A DNA stretch of 64,000 bases from contig WTGV01000026.1 in NCBI GenBank assembly GCA_011525295.1, forward strand, positions 124,001 through 188,000, in the 5' to 3' direction. Shown here piece by piece: positions 47,328-56,448 of this stretch (positions are counted from its first letter, which is position 1; each line of letters begins with the position of its first letter). Below the pieces are notes generated by a model that was not told the DNA's origin, searched no databases, and saw nothing but the letters and a program-made list of their open reading frames with translations. Made by a program: the position numbers and the translations under genes. The DNA is from Pseudomonadales bacterium (GTDB lineage Bacteria > Pseudomonadota > Gammaproteobacteria > Pseudomonadales > Azotimanducaceae).

Positions 47328-48229
47328 TGATACCCCAACGCCGCTAACTGTACCCTTTCATCGGTCCAACCCGGTCGCGTTTTTACAAGCAAGTTCAAAA
47401 AAACCTTACGTTCCAGCAGCAGTTCGATCGACTTGCGAGCCGAGCTACCTATAGACTTCAATCGTTGGCCGCCCTTACCGATCACAATACCCTTCTGACT
47501 AGTTTTTTCAACGTAGATTACTGCATCGATGTGCGTGATGTTTTCTTCGTCGGTGTAGTTCTCCACTACGACCGCGGTCCGGTAAGGAAGTTCGTCTCCC
47601 AGTTGTCTCACGACTTTTTCTCGCAACATTTCACCGACTAAAAATCGCAAGGAACGATCTGTGATTTCGTCATCGGGAAACACTTTCGGTTGCGCAGGTA
47701 ACCACTTGGCAAGTTGGTCGACTACGATGTCTAAACCGCGGTTTTTCAATGCGGAAATCGGAATTATCTCCTGGTAGTTGTATTGTTTACTTGCCCCTTC
47801 AAGAACTGGAATGATCTTGGACTTAGGATGTATTTGGTCTACTTTGTTGAGCACGCAGAACACTCTTTCTACTTCGGCAGCTTCAAGGTGTTGAACCACG
47901 CGTTGATCCGCTTCACGCCATCCGGCTGCGTCGATAACATGCAAACAAAGGTCCACTTCCTTCAGTACTCCGATTGCTTGTTGATTCATGTATCGATTCA
48001 TCTCGTTATCCGCACCTTTATGAAGCTCATGCATACCAGGGGTATCAACGAAAATCATCTGCGTGTTGTCTATGGTGTGAATGCCCAGTATCCGTTGGCG
48101 GGTCGTCTGTGGCTTGCGCGAGGTGATGCTGAGTTTCGTACCCAGAATGTGATTTAATAGCGTCGATTTGCCCACATTGGGGCGGCCCACTATCGCAACA
48201 TAACCGGTTCGGTCAGCAGTCTCGTTCAT
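47324..48229 (-). CDS. era: GTPase Era
   Basis: Binds 16S rRNA near its 3' end during small-subunit maturation. The ATG at 48229 overlaps the rnc stop (ATGA) and gives 301 residues, equal to the E. coli protein; an upstream in-frame start would add 34 residues without family similarity. GTPase motifs are G1 GRPNVGKSTLLN, G3 DTPGMHELHKG and G4 NKVD. The KH domain at the C-terminus has VIGKGGQRLKSIGSSARKSIE and the closing RPGWTDERVQLAALGYQ. It sits between rnc and recO as is normal. Confidence 0.97.
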   Translation of the reverse strand: MNETADRTGYVAIVGRPNVGKSTLLNHILGTKLSITSRKPQTTRQRILGIHTIDNTQMIFVDTPGMHELHKGADNEMNRYMNQQAIGVLKEVDLCLHVIDAAGWREADQRVVQHLEAAEVERVFCVLNKVDQIHPKSKIIPVLEGASKQYNYQEIIPISALKNRGLDIVVDQLAKWLPAQPKVFPDDEITDRSLRFLVGEMLREKVVRQLGDELPYRTAVVVENYTDEENITHIDAVIYVEKTSQKGIVIGKGGQRLKSIGSSARKSIELLLERKVFLNLLVKTRPGWTDERVQLAALGYQ

Positions 48230-48906
48230 GCGGGTACCAACCTGAGCATTTCGATTGCTGCTGCGGTCTCGGCTTCTTTTCGCGTCGAGCCTGTACCCTC
48301 GGTTGTTAGTTCCAAAGCATCGACCACGCATTGCACATTGACTTGTGGTTCGGCTTCCTGCGAATTGGTATCGGAACTCATGACTTCGTAGCTTGGGAGC
48401 TCACCCAGTTGTTGCATCAATCGCTCTTGCAACAGGGTTTTTGGATGCTTATGGATTGGGAGATGCGGTACGATGTGGGCAAACACTACCTCGCGTACCG
48501 TCGCTAAGGAACTATCGAGATAGACTGCGGCTAACAGTGCTTCCATTGCTCCAGCGAGGCTGGAACTTGAATGCCCGCCCCCATCTCGTCTTGCGCCTTT
48601 ACCCAACAGCATGCATTCGTCTAGACCAAGAGTTCGCGCAATCTCCGCAAGGTACGCATTATTCTCGCACTCGATACGTTGTAGCGTAAGGATGCCAGGA
48701 TCGGCAGATGGGAGAGTATGGTATAGTTCATCAGACAAAATCAGACGCAACACCGAGTCGCCAAGAAACTCCAACCTTACATTGTTTGTAGCGGAATAAC
48801 TCGAGTGAGTCAATGCTAATTTGAGATACTCTGTGTTCGAAAACGTATATCCCAATCGATCTTGTAGTGCTTCGAGAGCTTTGACATCATGCGGATTGGG
48901 AGCCAT
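48226..48906 (-). CDS. rnc: Ribonuclease III with altered active site
   Basis: Family members cut double-stranded RNA, for example rRNA precursors. The 226 residues show the RNase III domain (about 8-150) and a good C-terminal dsRNA-binding domain (LLQERLMQQLGELPSYEV to GTGSTRKEAETAAAIEML; both in part). The signature reads VRLEFLGDSVL: Glu46 and Asp50 are present, but the preceding Glu is Val43. In the second motif, SSSLAGAMEALLAAVYLD, Glu122 is present but the metal-binding Asp (Asp114 in E. coli) is Gly119. Cleavage may be impaired, or the site may be rebuilt. It lies first in rnc-era-recO-relA-adk; lepB, a frequent neighbour, is absent. Confidence 0.94.
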   Translation of the reverse strand: MAPNPHDVKALEALQDRLGYTFSNTEYLKLALTHSSYSATNNVRLEFLGDSVLRLILSDELYHTLPSADPGILTLQRIECENNAYLAEIARTLGLDECMLLGKGARRDGGGHSSSSLAGAMEALLAAVYLDSSLATVREVVFAHIVPHLPIHKHPKTLLQERLMQQLGELPSYEVMSSDTNSQEAEPQVNVQCVVDALELTTEGTGSTRKEAETAAAIEMLRLVPA

Positions 48907-48972
48907 TAGCGGAGATAATCGGGTCGGGTCGTATGAATGAACACGCGAGTTAATGCTCGCACGACTTGCGAA

Positions 48973-50232
48973 TTACTGGCGCGCCCGTCGCATGCCTCTG
49001 AGTGCTGGTCGGAAATTCGAGAACATTTCGTTCCAACCACGAACAAGCGCTCCATCCAGCGACCTCCAAATCAACAACGTAACGAAAAGAGCTACGCAAG
49101 CCCAAGTAACAATATTTATGTCTTCGTGTTCATGACCAGCAACCGCAAAAATCTCAAAGCCGGTCATGAAAATGAGCACGTCTAAAGCTATTCCGAATAG
49201 GGTGGTGACTACAACAACAGAGGAGACATAAATAGCAGCAAAACGCGCACCAAACTGTTTGAGGATCATCGCGATCGTTGTCGTGTTTGTGGCAGGACCA
49301 GTCATGAGAAAGATCAGAGCCGCACCCGGGCTCACACCTTTTAGGACCCAAGCAGCCGCGATGGGCGTGCTGGCGCTTGCGCAGATATATAAAGGCACCC
49401 CCATTAGGAGCATCGCGGGATACTGCAGCCAAACTGCATAACCGGAGTCCATAATCCCTTCAGGCACAGCAAAGGTAATGAGCGCACCCAGGAAGATCCC
49501 AATCAACATTGCCGTCAATATGTCATCAGCAATATCGACAAAACCGTAACGAAACACATGCTTGGCAATTCGCCCAAGCGTGAGTACTTTCTCACGAGGC
49601 TCATGCGGCATACTGCTTGGCTCGGTCATTACAGTCTTTGGTCCCAACCAACCCACCAATCTCGCTTTAAATCGTGCGAAGGTATTTACGGTCGCACTCC
49701 TGAGTTGCCTTAAAGAAATATGGCAATCTTGTTCCTTTGGTACGAGATAATCGTGCGATTCTTCCTCACAACAATCGTCCTCTTTACTGCAAGCGGATGT
49801 GGTGTCAGCTACCGGTTGTTCATTTGGCGTTTTTTTCAACAAGCCGATGGCGGAAAGTCCAGCGACCACCGCGGTAACGAACGACACCAGAGGTCGCACG
49901 ATTGCCGCGACCCAACCAAACAAAGCGTTAGTGATGAGAATGGAGTCGACTCCAGTCTCGGGAGTGGTAATGAGAAAAGACATGCATGCAGGACGAGACG
50001 CGCCTTTATGGCGCATCTCTGCTACTACAGGCACCACTGAACAGCTGCAGAGAGGCAACGGAATTCCAAGCGCTGCGCTGGATGAAACCGAAGCTAAGTT
50101 GTCCTTTCTTAACCAACGCAGGACTGCGTGGCGAGATATAAAAACGTGAATGACACCAGCTAGCAATAGACCTAGCAACAGCCATGGAGGTAACTCAAGC
50201 AAGAGTTTTCCAAACTGTTCAATTTTTTCCAT
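48973..50232 (-). CDS. Permease of the DUF318/ArsP type (SO_0444-like Cu/Zn efflux family)
   Basis: A 419-residue polytopic inner-membrane protein. The two halves each bear a conserved block: LPLCSCSVVPVVAEMRHKGA with SFLITTPETGVDSI in the first, and GVPLYICASASTPIAAAWVL with MTGPATNTTTIAMIL in the second. A central cytoplasmic loop (about 135-215) is rich in Cys and His (TSACSKEDDCCEEESHDY), suggesting metal binding. Relatives have been tied to copper, zinc or organoarsenical efflux; which applies here is not certain. It stands alone between the rnc group and the metalloprotease gene, with 66 and 140 bases on either side. Confidence 0.85.
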   Translation of the reverse strand: MEKIEQFGKLLLELPPWLLLGLLLAGVIHVFISRHAVLRWLRKDNLASVSSSAALGIPLPLCSCSVVPVVAEMRHKGASRPACMSFLITTPETGVDSILITNALFGWVAAIVRPLVSFVTAVVAGLSAIGLLKKTPNEQPVADTTSACSKEDDCCEEESHDYLVPKEQDCHISLRQLRSATVNTFARFKARLVGWLGPKTVMTEPSSMPHEPREKVLTLGRIAKHVFRYGFVDIADDILTAMLIGIFLGALITFAVPEGIMDSGYAVWLQYPAMLLMGVPLYICASASTPIAAAWVLKGVSPGAALIFLMTGPATNTTTIAMILKQFGARFAAIYVSSVVVVTTLFGIALDVLIFMTGFEIFAVAGHEHEDINIVTWACVALFVTLLIWRSLDGALVRGWNEMFSNFRPALRGMRRARQ

Positions 50233-50319
50233 CTAATACGTCAGTGCCGTGCGCTACCGGTTCTAATCCGAGGGGAACAAATTATAAGTCCGTAAATCCG
50301 TTTGAATCGAAGGTGACGT

Positions 50320-50364
50320 TGTAGTCGAACTAGGGGTTAATTACCCTCGATGGTGTCGACTACA
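50320..50364 (-). terminator. Long hairpin after the metalloprotease gene
   Basis: TGTAGTCGA (50320-50328) pairs with TCGACTACA (50356-50364). Inside the loop AGGGGTTAATTACCCT (50332-50347) is itself nearly palindromic. The structure begins nine bases beyond the metalloprotease stop and would end that transcript. No U tract follows on the minus strand, so the mechanism is uncertain; a protein-binding site for the permease promoter is an alternative only if the permease gene were on the other strand. Confidence 0.4.
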
Positions 50365-50372
50365 CTCATTCA

Positions 50373-53300
50373 TTAGGACACATTTGGATTGAGAGGCTCA
50401 CTGTCTTCGTCGTCAGGAACACCATCGTTATCGTCGTCGTCATCAAAGCGATTGTCGATCCCGTCGTTATCCGTATCCAACGGATACTCATCGTCCTCGT
50501 TTTCGATTCCATCCCCGTCAGCATCTGAATCGGAGTTGTCGCCGGTCCCATCAAAGTCGGTATCGAACCACTCGGCGGCGTTACGAGGGAACACATCAAG
50601 CGTGTCTCCATATCGATCGCCGTCCGAATCTCGCCATTCCGTTGCGATGAGCGGGAACCGGTCTTTCGAATCTATGCGACCATCCTGATCGTCGTCTGCG
50701 TCAATGGTATCCTTGATTCCGTCCCCGTCTTGATCCCCCGCTAAGTTGTTGATGAAACCAATTCGATCGCGTCTCCCATCGATTAAATCCAGCGGGGCTT
50801 GTTCTACGGAAAGTACTAAATAAACGACACCCGGGTTTTGTCCTTCGTGTCCGATTGCTGGCGCACCGATCGCGTAATCGTTGTTTCCATCTTGGTTGAG
50901 ATCGCCTACCAGTGCAACAGTTTGGCCCAACCCGTCCAAGGCTTCGTGTCCAAGTACGATGTGAAAACTGCCATATCTAAATAAACCCTGTTCGGCGCGA
51001 ACGTATGCCCGGTTTGGACCATAGCCCAAACGTTCCGAAGATTCGACCATTTGATCATAAGACGTGTGAAGTACACCACCGGTCTTTTCGTAGTCATCTG
51101 CTCCTACGATCAGTTCTTGCCTACCGTCGTTGTCAAAGTCAACGTTTGCAGTGAAGTTCACGCAACATTCTGAGGAATGTCGCAACCCACGAATCATGTA
51201 TGAGTTCGGTTGTTCCCTTGCTAGATCAAGTAAAACGCGGTGATCGAGTAGCGAGTCTGCGAGGTCTGCACCGGCTAAATCCTGTCCCGAGATTACGTAC
51301 AACACACCAAGGCTCTCCACTTCTACAAGTAGCTCATCTTTCCCGTCGCCATCCATGTCACCGTTTGCTTGTACGTCGATTCCTGATTCAATTGCTGGGT
51401 GGTCTGCTTCAATGATGTAGGTACCACGCACAATCGAAAAGTTCAGGTAATCGAGGATGCCGTCCTCAACGTCGTCGGCACGATCAATTTCCTGCAGCTT
51501 CTCAAAGGTACTGATAAATACAGCGCCAAGATCGTTATTCCCATAATGACGCGCGCCGATAGTGATTTCGTTAGTCCCATCGCCATCGAAGTCGCCGTTA
51601 ATCGACAAGCTACTTCCTAGACGATCGCCTAAACCACCATCAATACGCCACAATTCCGAAGGGGAAATCGAAGTATCGATATTGATGTTTGCAACTCGAG
51701 TTGGAGACTGCTCGTCTTCAGTATTCAACATCGAGTCAAGAATGAGGTACGCGACACCAGCATTGTCGGCATACCGATCTGCACCTATTAGAAGATCGTC
51801 TTTCCCATTACCGTTGAGATCTGCGACCGAAAGACTTACACCAAAATTACTCTTAGCCATGGAATTCGTGAGTTTGATCGACTTCGCACCTGCGTGGTAG
51901 TTTTCAACATCAATCAAGCGATCTTCCTGACTATCGGCTTGGTCGAGTGCTTGGAAGTCCTGTGCGTGCAGGACATAAACCACACCGGATGGTAAACCGT
52001 CTTCGTTCAAAGCACTAGTGGCCGCGATCACAAGTTCCTTATTACCATCTCCGTCCACGTCTGCAACAGCTACTGTAGAACCGAGTTGTGCATCCTCGTT
52101 GCTGCTCACAAACTTCCACGAGCTCGCGCCTTGCGTCCAATGTGTCGCACTGATTGATTGGTCCACCGAGCTATCTGCTGAATCGAGAGTCTGGAAGTCC
52201 TTACCGGAAAAAATGTAGACTGCCCCAGAATTCTTGTGTTCGTCATAGTCGTACTCAGGAGCGCCAATGGCAAATTCCTGGTGATTGTCAAAATTCATAT
52301 CGCCGAAGGCAGTTATAGCATGGCCAAAGCGATCGTGGCGCACCTCTCCAGCAAGTTGGTATGATCCCAAGTCACTTTTACTTGGATTAAGTGGAAACGG
52401 GTCGTGCTCATCTAGGGTACCGTCACCGTCATCGTCAGAGTCTGCGTTGTTTCCAATGCCATCATCATCAGTGTCATAGGCTTCGTCAGGATCGTCTGGG
52501 AAGACGTCGGAATTGTCTCCCACGCCATCGCCGTCTGTGTCGGCGGTTTCGTTCGGATCTAGCGGAAATCGATCTGCATTGTCTCCGATCCCATCGCCAT
52601 CTGTATCAGCCGTCTCGGTTGGATCAAACGGGAAGGCGTCTGCATTGTTGCCGACTCCATCTAAGTCAGAGTCAAGAGTTTCAGTGGGATCCAAGGGATA
52701 GGAGTCGTAAGCATCGGGGATCCCGTCGCCGTCATCATCGTTGTCGGCAAAGTCGCCCATCCCATCTCCATCAGTGTCAATCCAATCATTCGGATCGTCT
52801 GGTAAGGCGTCTACATCGTCGACAAACCCATCGCCATCAGAATCTAATTTGGAATCGCGAATGGCTTCGAACTGCCATTGCACAGTGTCAATGGCGAGTG
52901 CTGCATGCGCAGCAAACTCATCCTCGATTTCGACTCCACAGTCGTGCCAGATACACGAGTCTACGTCAGGATTCGAAAACACACTACTCTTGAAACCGCC
53001 GCGCGTACCGTACGACATCACGGTATGAAATTGTTGCGCCACAGAGTGCCCACGTGCAAACCGCCAAGACCCAACTTCATTTTGGAATTCAGAATGACCC
53101 AAACCAAGTATGTGTCCTAGTTCGTGTGCCGTGACATAGTTTTGACAACCGGTTATTACGTAGGCCGTGTAAAGGCGGTCGTGCTGGATCGGCATATATC
53201 CCTTCATCCCAAGTCCGTTGAGGTAGGTGTAGCCACAAATGTACTTTGGAGCGTCAAGCGCTCCCATATAAACTACCGCCATGTCTGCGCCGTGCCGGTC

Positions 53301-54113
53301 GCCTTCCTTGTCATAGTCGAAAATATTGATTGACGCGAAGTTGTAATAGTCATTGATCTCAACGGGCTGCATTCCGACAAGTCGGAACCGCGCAGTGACG
53401 TCGCTGTTGTTCATGATGGAATTGGTGACTGCCATGATGTGACGGATTCTCGTGTACGGATCGCCGTGGTGCGCCGCCGCAAAACCTGGGCTGTAAAGAG
53501 CGAGCACGTCAATTTCAGCACTCTTTGGTTTGCTATTCGGATCCATTGGATCAGATCCTTGTTCGAGTTCGTTTAAGTCACTCACACCGTCCTCATCGGT
53601 GTCGGTGAGATAATCAATCGCGTCGACTGAAAATGGAGCTGAGAGCGGAGTAGCTGCCCCAGCTACTACTCGATCTTGATAACCGCCAGACCGATTCCAA
53701 TTGCGATATAGAACTAACCGCAGGTAGCCTGATTTCTGAAACGTCGGGGATATGTCCACCGAGGGTGAAAACGTACCGTAATAGGTTTGTTTCTTAGTGG
53801 TATCGTTCGCGGGAATCGTCTCGCCGACTAAGACAGAGCCGGCATAGTAACCATAAATGTCGTTCTGATTCAAGTAGAAAAATGCGTCTACCCGAACCCG
53901 TGCTGTGTCTTGTTCGCGAAAGCTCCGAAAGGCCATTTCTATTTTCAATCGACCATCTTCAGTGCGTTCAAACGTACAAGGACACTCGATATAGATGCGA
54001 TTAGCGTTTGCGAAAATGCTGGGACTAGCAAATGCAAGAGTAAACGCGAGCGCGAGAGCGCAGAGTCTAGAGAAGCTAAGTAAAAAATTTAGCTTTATGT
54101 TTCGCGAGTTCAT
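50373..54113 (-). CDS. Secreted metzincin metalloprotease with TSP3 and FG-GAP repeats
   Basis: A 1246-residue extracellular or surface protein. A signal peptide (about 1-36, ending IFANA) is followed by a beta-rich region and a first TSP3-like calcium motif (DTDEDGVSDLNE). The catalytic domain (about 195-415) has HELGHILGLGHSE near 332, the HExxHxxGxxH zinc site, and a Met-turn in TVMSYG. Residues about 420-590 are tandem thrombospondin type 3 repeats (DTDGDGIGDN pattern). About 600-1125 are integrin-like FG-GAP repeats with DxDGDGxxE calcium loops, presumably a beta-propeller. TSP3 repeats return at 1130-1246. The protein is strongly acidic and should need calcium. Export through the gsp genes of this window is plausible but not shown. 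Confidence 0.92.
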   Translation of the reverse strand: MNSRNIKLNFLLSFSRLCALALAFTLAFASPSIFANANRIYIECPCTFERTEDGRLKIEMAFRSFREQDTARVRVDAFFYLNQNDIYGYYAGSVLVGETIPANDTTKKQTYYGTFSPSVDISPTFQKSGYLRLVLYRNWNRSGGYQDRVVAGAATPLSAPFSVDAIDYLTDTDEDGVSDLNELEQGSDPMDPNSKPKSAEIDVLALYSPGFAAAHHGDPYTRIRHIMAVTNSIMNNSDVTARFRLVGMQPVEINDYYNFASINIFDYDKEGDRHGADMAVVYMGALDAPKYICGYTYLNGLGMKGYMPIQHDRLYTAYVITGCQNYVTAHELGHILGLGHSEFQNEVGSWRFARGHSVAQQFHTVMSYGTRGGFKSSVFSNPDVDSCIWHDCGVEIEDEFAAHAALAIDTVQWQFEAIRDSKLDSDGDGFVDDVDALPDDPNDWIDTDGDGMGDFADNDDDGDGIPDAYDSYPLDPTETLDSDLDGVGNNADAFPFDPTETADTDGDGIGDNADRFPLDPNETADTDGDGVGDNSDVFPDDPDEAYDTDDDGIGNNADSDDDGDGTLDEHDPFPLNPSKSDLGSYQLAGEVRHDRFGHAITAFGDMNFDNHQEFAIGAPEYDYDEHKNSGAVYIFSGKDFQTLDSADSSVDQSISATHWTQGASSWKFVSSNEDAQLGSTVAVADVDGDGNKELVIAATSALNEDGLPSGVVYVLHAQDFQALDQADSQEDRLIDVENYHAGAKSIKLTNSMAKSNFGVSLSVADLNGNGKDDLLIGADRYADNAGVAYLILDSMLNTEDEQSPTRVANINIDTSISPSELWRIDGGLGDRLGSSLSINGDFDGDGTNEITIGARHYGNNDLGAVFISTFEKLQEIDRADDVEDGILDYLNFSIVRGTYIIEADHPAIESGIDVQANGDMDGDGKDELLVEVESLGVLYVISGQDLAGADLADSLLDHRVLLDLAREQPNSYMIRGLRHSSECCVNFTANVDFDNDGRQELIVGADDYEKTGGVLHTSYDQMVESSERLGYGPNRAYVRAEQGLFRYGSFHIVLGHEALDGLGQTVALVGDLNQDGNNDYAIGAPAIGHEGQNPGVVYLVLSVEQAPLDLIDGRRDRIGFINNLAGDQDGDGIKDTIDADDDQDGRIDSKDRFPLIATEWRDSDGDRYGDTLDVFPRNAAEWFDTDFDGTGDNSDSDADGDGIENEDDEYPLDTDNDGIDNRFDDDDDNDGVPDDEDSEPLNPNVS

Positions 54114-54196
54114 TGCACCTCCACGAATCGTCGGTGAGGGCGAAGCTGGTTTAGTAACAACGCAACGACGTTCTTAAATCGTCGCTACGTTAACGC

Positions 54197-55273
54197 TCAC
54201 GCGTTCTGAAACATTTTGCGAGGATCAAACGCGTCACGCACAGCTTCACCAATAAATATCAACAAACTTAGCATGATTGCTAACACAAAAAAGGAAGTCA
54301 GACCCAACCACGGCGCGTGCAAGTTGCTCTTTCCCTGGTCCAGTAATTCACCCAAAGAAGGAGACCCAACTGGTAATCCAAACCCCAAAAAGTCCAAAGA
54401 AGTTAGAGCTGTTATCGAACCGATCATAACGAATGGTAAAAACGTCAGAGTTGCCGTCATTGCATTCGGAAGCACGTGCCTAAACATGATTACAGAATCG
54501 TTAACTCCTAAACTTTTGGCAGCGCGAACATACTCAAAGTTCCGCGTACGTAAAAATTCCGCGCGAACTACTCCAACCAACGACATCCACTCGAACAAGA
54601 GCAAGAGACCTAACAAGAGCAGGAAACTCGGCTTAAAAATACTGGCAAGAATGATCAGCATGAACAATCGGGGCATGCCGGACCAGATTTCGATGAAGCG
54701 TTGAAAGAATAGGTCAACCCACCCACCGAAATAGCCTTGCACCGCACCCGCAGCCACACCAATAATTGAGGAAAGCGCGGTGAGTACTATCCCAAACCAC
54801 ATCGAAATTCGGAAGCCGTATATGACGCGCGCAAGAACGTCCCGCGCTTGGTCGTCGGTACCAAGCAAATTCTCAGCGGTGGGTCTGGAAGGAGCCGGAG
54901 TGTCCAAAGAGAAGTTGGTCGTAGAATACGAAAATCGAATTGGCGGCCACAGCATCCAACCTTTCTCATTGATCATGTCTTTGACTTCTTGTTCGCGATA
55001 TTCCGCCTCGGTTTGAAAGAAGCCTCCATAAGTGGTTTCTGGAATTTCTTGTATTACGGGGAAGTACCACTTCCCGTCATAACTGACGATTAGAGGCTTT
55101 TCGTTCGCAATAAACTCCGCAAAGAGCGAGATAACAAACAAGATCGTAAGAATCCAGAAGGACCAGTATCCACGTTTATTTCGTTTAAAGTTCTGGTAAC
55201 GCCTTCTGGTGAGCGGGGACGGCTCGAACCGAGCTAGGATGCCGCGCTTACTGGAAACTTCCGGAGTAGCCAT
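54197..55273 (-). CDS. yejE: Peptide/microcin C-type ABC transporter permease YejE
   Basis: The second inner-membrane permease of a YejABEF-type oligopeptide importer. The 358 residues have a cytoplasmic N-tail (LTRRRYQNFKRNKRGYWSFW), a membrane helix, a large periplasmic insertion typical of YejE (about 55-135), then five helices with the EAA loop EYVRAAKSLGVNDSVIMFRHVLPN (core: AAKSLGVNDSVIMFRHVLPN) that contacts the ATPase. It directly abuts yejB. The gene that would encode the ATPase YejF does not follow; the next gene is the metalloprotease. Confidence 0.93.
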   Translation of the reverse strand: MATPEVSSKRGILARFEPSPLTRRRYQNFKRNKRGYWSFWILTILFVISLFAEFIANEKPLIVSYDGKWYFPVIQEIPETTYGGFFQTEAEYREQEVKDMINEKGWMLWPPIRFSYSTTNFSLDTPAPSRPTAENLLGTDDQARDVLARVIYGFRISMWFGIVLTALSSIIGVAAGAVQGYFGGWVDLFFQRFIEIWSGMPRLFMLIILASIFKPSFLLLLGLLLLFEWMSLVGVVRAEFLRTRNFEYVRAAKSLGVNDSVIMFRHVLPNAMTATLTFLPFVMIGSITALTSLDFLGFGLPVGSPSLGELLDQGKSNLHAPWLGLTSFFVLAIMLSLLIFIGEAVRDAFDPRKMFQNA

Positions 55274-56379
55274 TAGGTCGCTCTACTCTCAAAGTCTATT
55301 CTCGGATCAACGAATGTGTAGGTTAAGTCCCCTATAAGGTTCATCGTAAGACCCAACAGAGTGAAGAAATAGAGTGTTGCGAACATCACCGGATAATCGC
55401 GCTTAAGCACCGCCTCAAAACCCAGCAACCCAAGTCCATCGAGCGAGAAAATAATTTCAATCAACAATGAACCAGTAAACAAAATTCCGACGAACGCGCC
55501 AGGAAACCCAGCGATCACGATCAACATAGCATTTCGAAACACATGGCCGAACAATACCCTGGGTTCTTTGAGCCCCTTGGCACGGGCGGTCATCACATAT
55601 TGTTGGTTGATTTGGTCAATGAAAGAATTTTTGGTGAGAAACGTGAGCGCAGCAAATCCCCCGATCACCATCGCGAACACGGGAAGAATGAGATGATGCG
55701 CTCGATCCAGAATCTGCCTAAAAAAGGACATTTCTCCGTGATTTTCTGACACAAGCCCCCGCAAGGGGAACCAGTCTAAGAAACTACCTCCCGCGAACAA
55801 CACAATCAACATCACAGCAAATATGAAGGCCGGTATCGCATTTCCAATGATCACCACAGAACTAGTCCAAATGTCGAACGGAGAGCCATCCCAAATCGCT
55901 TTACCGACACCCATAGGTAGTGAAATTAGGTACACGATGATCGTGGTACACAGACCAAGTGAAATTGACACTGGCATCTTGGAGATTACCAAGTCCACGA
56001 CCGTCTCATCGCGGAAGTAGCTAGTGCCGAAATCGAACCGTAAGTACTTCCCTATCATGCGAAAGAACCGCTCCCAAAGTGGTTTATCGAACCCGAACTG
56101 CTTTTCGAGTCTGGCGATGAATTCTTCGTCGAGCCCATCCGCGCCACGATACCTTGAATCGCCTCCAGTACCCATCGAACCGCTGGGGTCGCTTTGAATC
56201 TCTCCGGACCCAGCATTGGTGACGTGGGAAGTAACCGACACATCAGGATTGTTGAGCTCCGCAATGATCTGTTCAATGGGACCGCCGGGTGCAAACTGAA
56301 TCACGATGAAATTGATCACCATGATTCCAAAAAGCGTTGGAATGATTAGCAGTAGTCTGCGAACAACATACGCTAGCAT
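55273..56379 (-). CDS. yejB: Peptide/microcin C-type ABC transporter permease YejB
   Basis: The first permease of the Yej importer. The 368 residues begin with the DppB-type helix LAYVVRRLLLIIPTLFGIMV and the FIVIQFAPGGPIEQIIAEL block, then a periplasmic region rich in Gly and Ser, and the transmembrane core with the EAA loop VMTARAKGLKEPRVLFGHVFRN. (Core: ARAKGLKEPRVLFGHVFRN.) FRDETVVDLVISKMPVS precedes helix two as in relatives. It overlaps the yejE start by one base and lies 69 bases beyond yejA, so the three form one unit. Confidence 0.93.
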   Translation of the reverse strand: MLAYVVRRLLLIIPTLFGIMVINFIVIQFAPGGPIEQIIAELNNPDVSVTSHVTNAGSGEIQSDPSGSMGTGGDSRYRGADGLDEEFIARLEKQFGFDKPLWERFFRMIGKYLRFDFGTSYFRDETVVDLVISKMPVSISLGLCTTIIVYLISLPMGVGKAIWDGSPFDIWTSSVVIIGNAIPAFIFAVMLIVLFAGGSFLDWFPLRGLVSENHGEMSFFRQILDRAHHLILPVFAMVIGGFAALTFLTKNSFIDQINQQYVMTARAKGLKEPRVLFGHVFRNAMLIVIAGFPGAFVGILFTGSLLIEIIFSLDGLGLLGFEAVLKRDYPVMFATLYFFTLLGLTMNLIGDLTYTFVDPRIDFESRAT

Positions 56380-56448
56380 TGATAGCTACTCAACCAATAA
56401 TTCGATAAAGATTTCTCTTTGACTTCGCGAAGAACGAACTACTTTACG

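Noticed and set aside
48230-48331. A 34-codon N-terminal extension of era
   Set aside because: The extension lies inside rnc and lacks family similarity; ATG 48229 overlaps the rnc stop and gives the exact usual Era length.
52430-52860. Regularly spaced repeats that look like a CRISPR array at first glance
   Set aside because: The period and sequence follow the protein repeats (DTDGDG pattern) in one continuous reading frame; there are no identical direct repeats with unique spacers.
52391-52993. A 200-codon plus-strand frame rich in Arg and His
   Set aside because: It is antisense to the Asp/Gly-rich thrombospondin type 3 repeats; such repeats produce Arg/His-rich open frames on the other strand by composition.
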